DNA from: JBLHUT01 sp047629975
GTDB taxonomy: Bacteria > Pseudomonadota > Alphaproteobacteria > Rhodobacterales > Rhodobacteraceae
Length of the DNA: 5,904 nt
Assembly (NCBI GenBank): GCA_047629975.1
Contig: JBLHUT010000224.1
Span: 1-5,904 of the forward strand
Direction: 5' to 3'
The notes below the pieces were generated by a model that was not told the DNA's origin, made no database searches, and worked only from the letters and a program-made list of their open reading frames with translations. Positions 5,092 through 5,904 of this stretch are shown here, in pieces. The position numbers and the translations under genes are program-made. Position 1 is the first letter of the stretch; each line of letters starts with the position of its first letter.

Positions 5092-5904
5092 CTATTGCGG
5101 CGCCTGATTATACGCGCCCTGATACCAGTTTACAAAAGTCCTGATGCCGACATCCAGATCCGTATGCGGTAACGCACCGACCAACCCGGTCAAAAGACGT
5201 GTATCGGCAAATGTGGCCAGCACGTCCCCCGGTTGCATGTCCATATAGGTCTTGATGGCCTCTTGCCCCATGGCCTTTTCGATTGCGGCGATGAAATCAC
5301 CCAAAGAGACCGGATCAGCGTTGCCGATGTTGACAACCCGCCACGGTGCGACCGGCGACAGGCTGTCATTGGGTAAATCTGCGCCTTTGCGTGCGTCGGG
5401 GGTCAATGGTGGCGTGTCGATCAGTCGCCGGATCGCTTCGACCAGATCATCGATATAGGTGAAATCCCGCTGCATTTTACCGTGGTTATAGACCTCTATG
5501 GCGCGTCCTTCCTGAATTGCGGAAACGAATTTGAAAAGCGCCATGTCGGGCCTGCCCCACGGGCCATAGACTGTAAAGAAACGGAACATCGTGATCGGCA
5601 GATGGTACAGGTGGGCATAGGAATGGGCCATTGCCTCGTTGGCCTTTTTTGTCGCTGCATAAAACGACATCTGGCTCTCGGTGCGGTCGGTCTCGGCGTA
5701 GGGCATTTTTTCATTGGCACCGTAGACACTGCTGGTTGATGCCATAAGCATGTGTGCCGGCGGATATGCGCGGGCCGCTTCAAGCAGCTCGAATGTGCCG
5801 ATCAGGTTCGCCTCGACATAGCTGCGGGGTTGTTCGATCGAAAACCGCACACCGGCTTGAGCGGCAAGATGGATGACCACCTCGGGGTGGTGCCGTGCAA
5901 ACAG
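5092..5904 (-). CDS. UDP-glucuronate 4-epimerase-like NAD-dependent epimerase (5' end beyond right edge)
   Basis: The frame is open to the window edge, giving 270 visible residues of a family usually about 335-340 long, so roughly 65-70 N-terminal residues with the NAD loop are missing. A GTG at 5880 is internal, not the start: the eight codons before it (LFARHHPE) continue the conserved strand into VVIHLAAQAGVR. Counting from the edge, STSSVYG is at 56-62, catalytic Tyr82 and Lys86 are in YAATK, RFFTVYGPWGRPDMA follows, then RDFTYIDD at 146-153 and MQPGDVLATFADT from 223. These motifs fit the bacterial UDP-glucuronate 4-epimerase group (CapI/LspL type), which converts UDP-GlcA to UDP-GalA. 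It therefore probably uses the Ugd product. A related UDP-sugar 4-epimerase activity cannot be excluded. Confidence 0.92.
   Translation of the reverse strand: MFARHHPEVVIHLAAQAGVRFSIEQPRSYVEANLIGTFELLEAARAYPPAHMLMASTSSVYGANEKMPYAETDRTESQMSFYAATKKANEAMAHSYAHLYHLPITMFRFFTVYGPWGRPDMALFKFVSAIQEGRAIEVYNHGKMQRDFTYIDDLVEAIRRLIDTPPLTPDARKGADLPNDSLSPVAPWRVVNIGNADPVSLGDFIAAIEKAMGQEAIKTYMDMQPGDVLATFADTRLLTGLVGALPHTDLDVGIRTFVNWYQGAYNQAPQ

Noticed and set aside
5044..5118. GC-rich small inverted repeats around the convergent stop codons as a bidirectional terminator
   Set aside because: The arms are only five bases, they fall inside coding ends, and no T-run follows on either strand.

Overview
This window carries part of a surface-polysaccharide (exopolysaccharide or capsule) locus with a secreted metalloprotease gene inside it. 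The organism is most likely an alphaproteobacterium, probably a marine Rhodobacteraceae (Roseobacter-type) species. That placement is inferred from the moderately high GC content, the style of the sugar transferase and Ugd proteins, and the serralysin-type RTX protease. No rRNA or other taxonomic marker is present.

Layout by position: (1) 1-75, minus: the first 25 codons of an SQD1-like NAD-dependent sugar-nucleotide epimerase/sulfoquinovose synthase-like gene that runs off the left edge. (2) 76-291: intergenic, with the ribosome binding site of that gene and two weak inverted repeats. (3) 292-2532, minus: a large serralysin-family (M10) zinc protease with an N-terminal PPC-like domain, a complete zinc site and Met-turn, and 23 RTX nonapeptides, 18 of them uninterrupted. 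(4) 2533-2680: intergenic, with a 17-bp perfect-arm palindrome lying on an extended -10 promoter element. (5) 2681-3328, minus: a short phosphoglycosyl transferase. (6) 3325-4641, minus: UDP-glucose 6-dehydrogenase, whose stop overlaps the start of the transferase as ATGA. (7) 4642-4857: a divergent promoter region. (8) 4858-5085, plus: a small secreted Gly/Ser-rich protein of unknown function. (9) 5092-5904, minus: a UDP-glucuronate 4-epimerase-like protein, convergent with the small gene and cut off by the right edge.

How they fit together: Ugd oxidises UDP-glucose to UDP-glucuronate. The adjacent epimerase probably makes UDP-galacturonate from it. The small phosphoglycosyl transferase loads the first sugar phosphate onto undecaprenyl phosphate. 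The SQD1-like enzyme may make a further, possibly unusual, nucleotide sugar. The RTX protease has no cleavable signal peptide and ends in a type I secretion-like tail, so it probably leaves by an ABC exporter not encoded here. A role in remodelling the matrix or surface layer is only suggested by its location. No polymerase, flippase, ABC exporter, mobile element, tRNA or CRISPR array is visible. No wholly new system is evident. The points most worth following are the Cys-only-at-the-N-terminus protease, the palindrome on its promoter, and the small secreted orphan.
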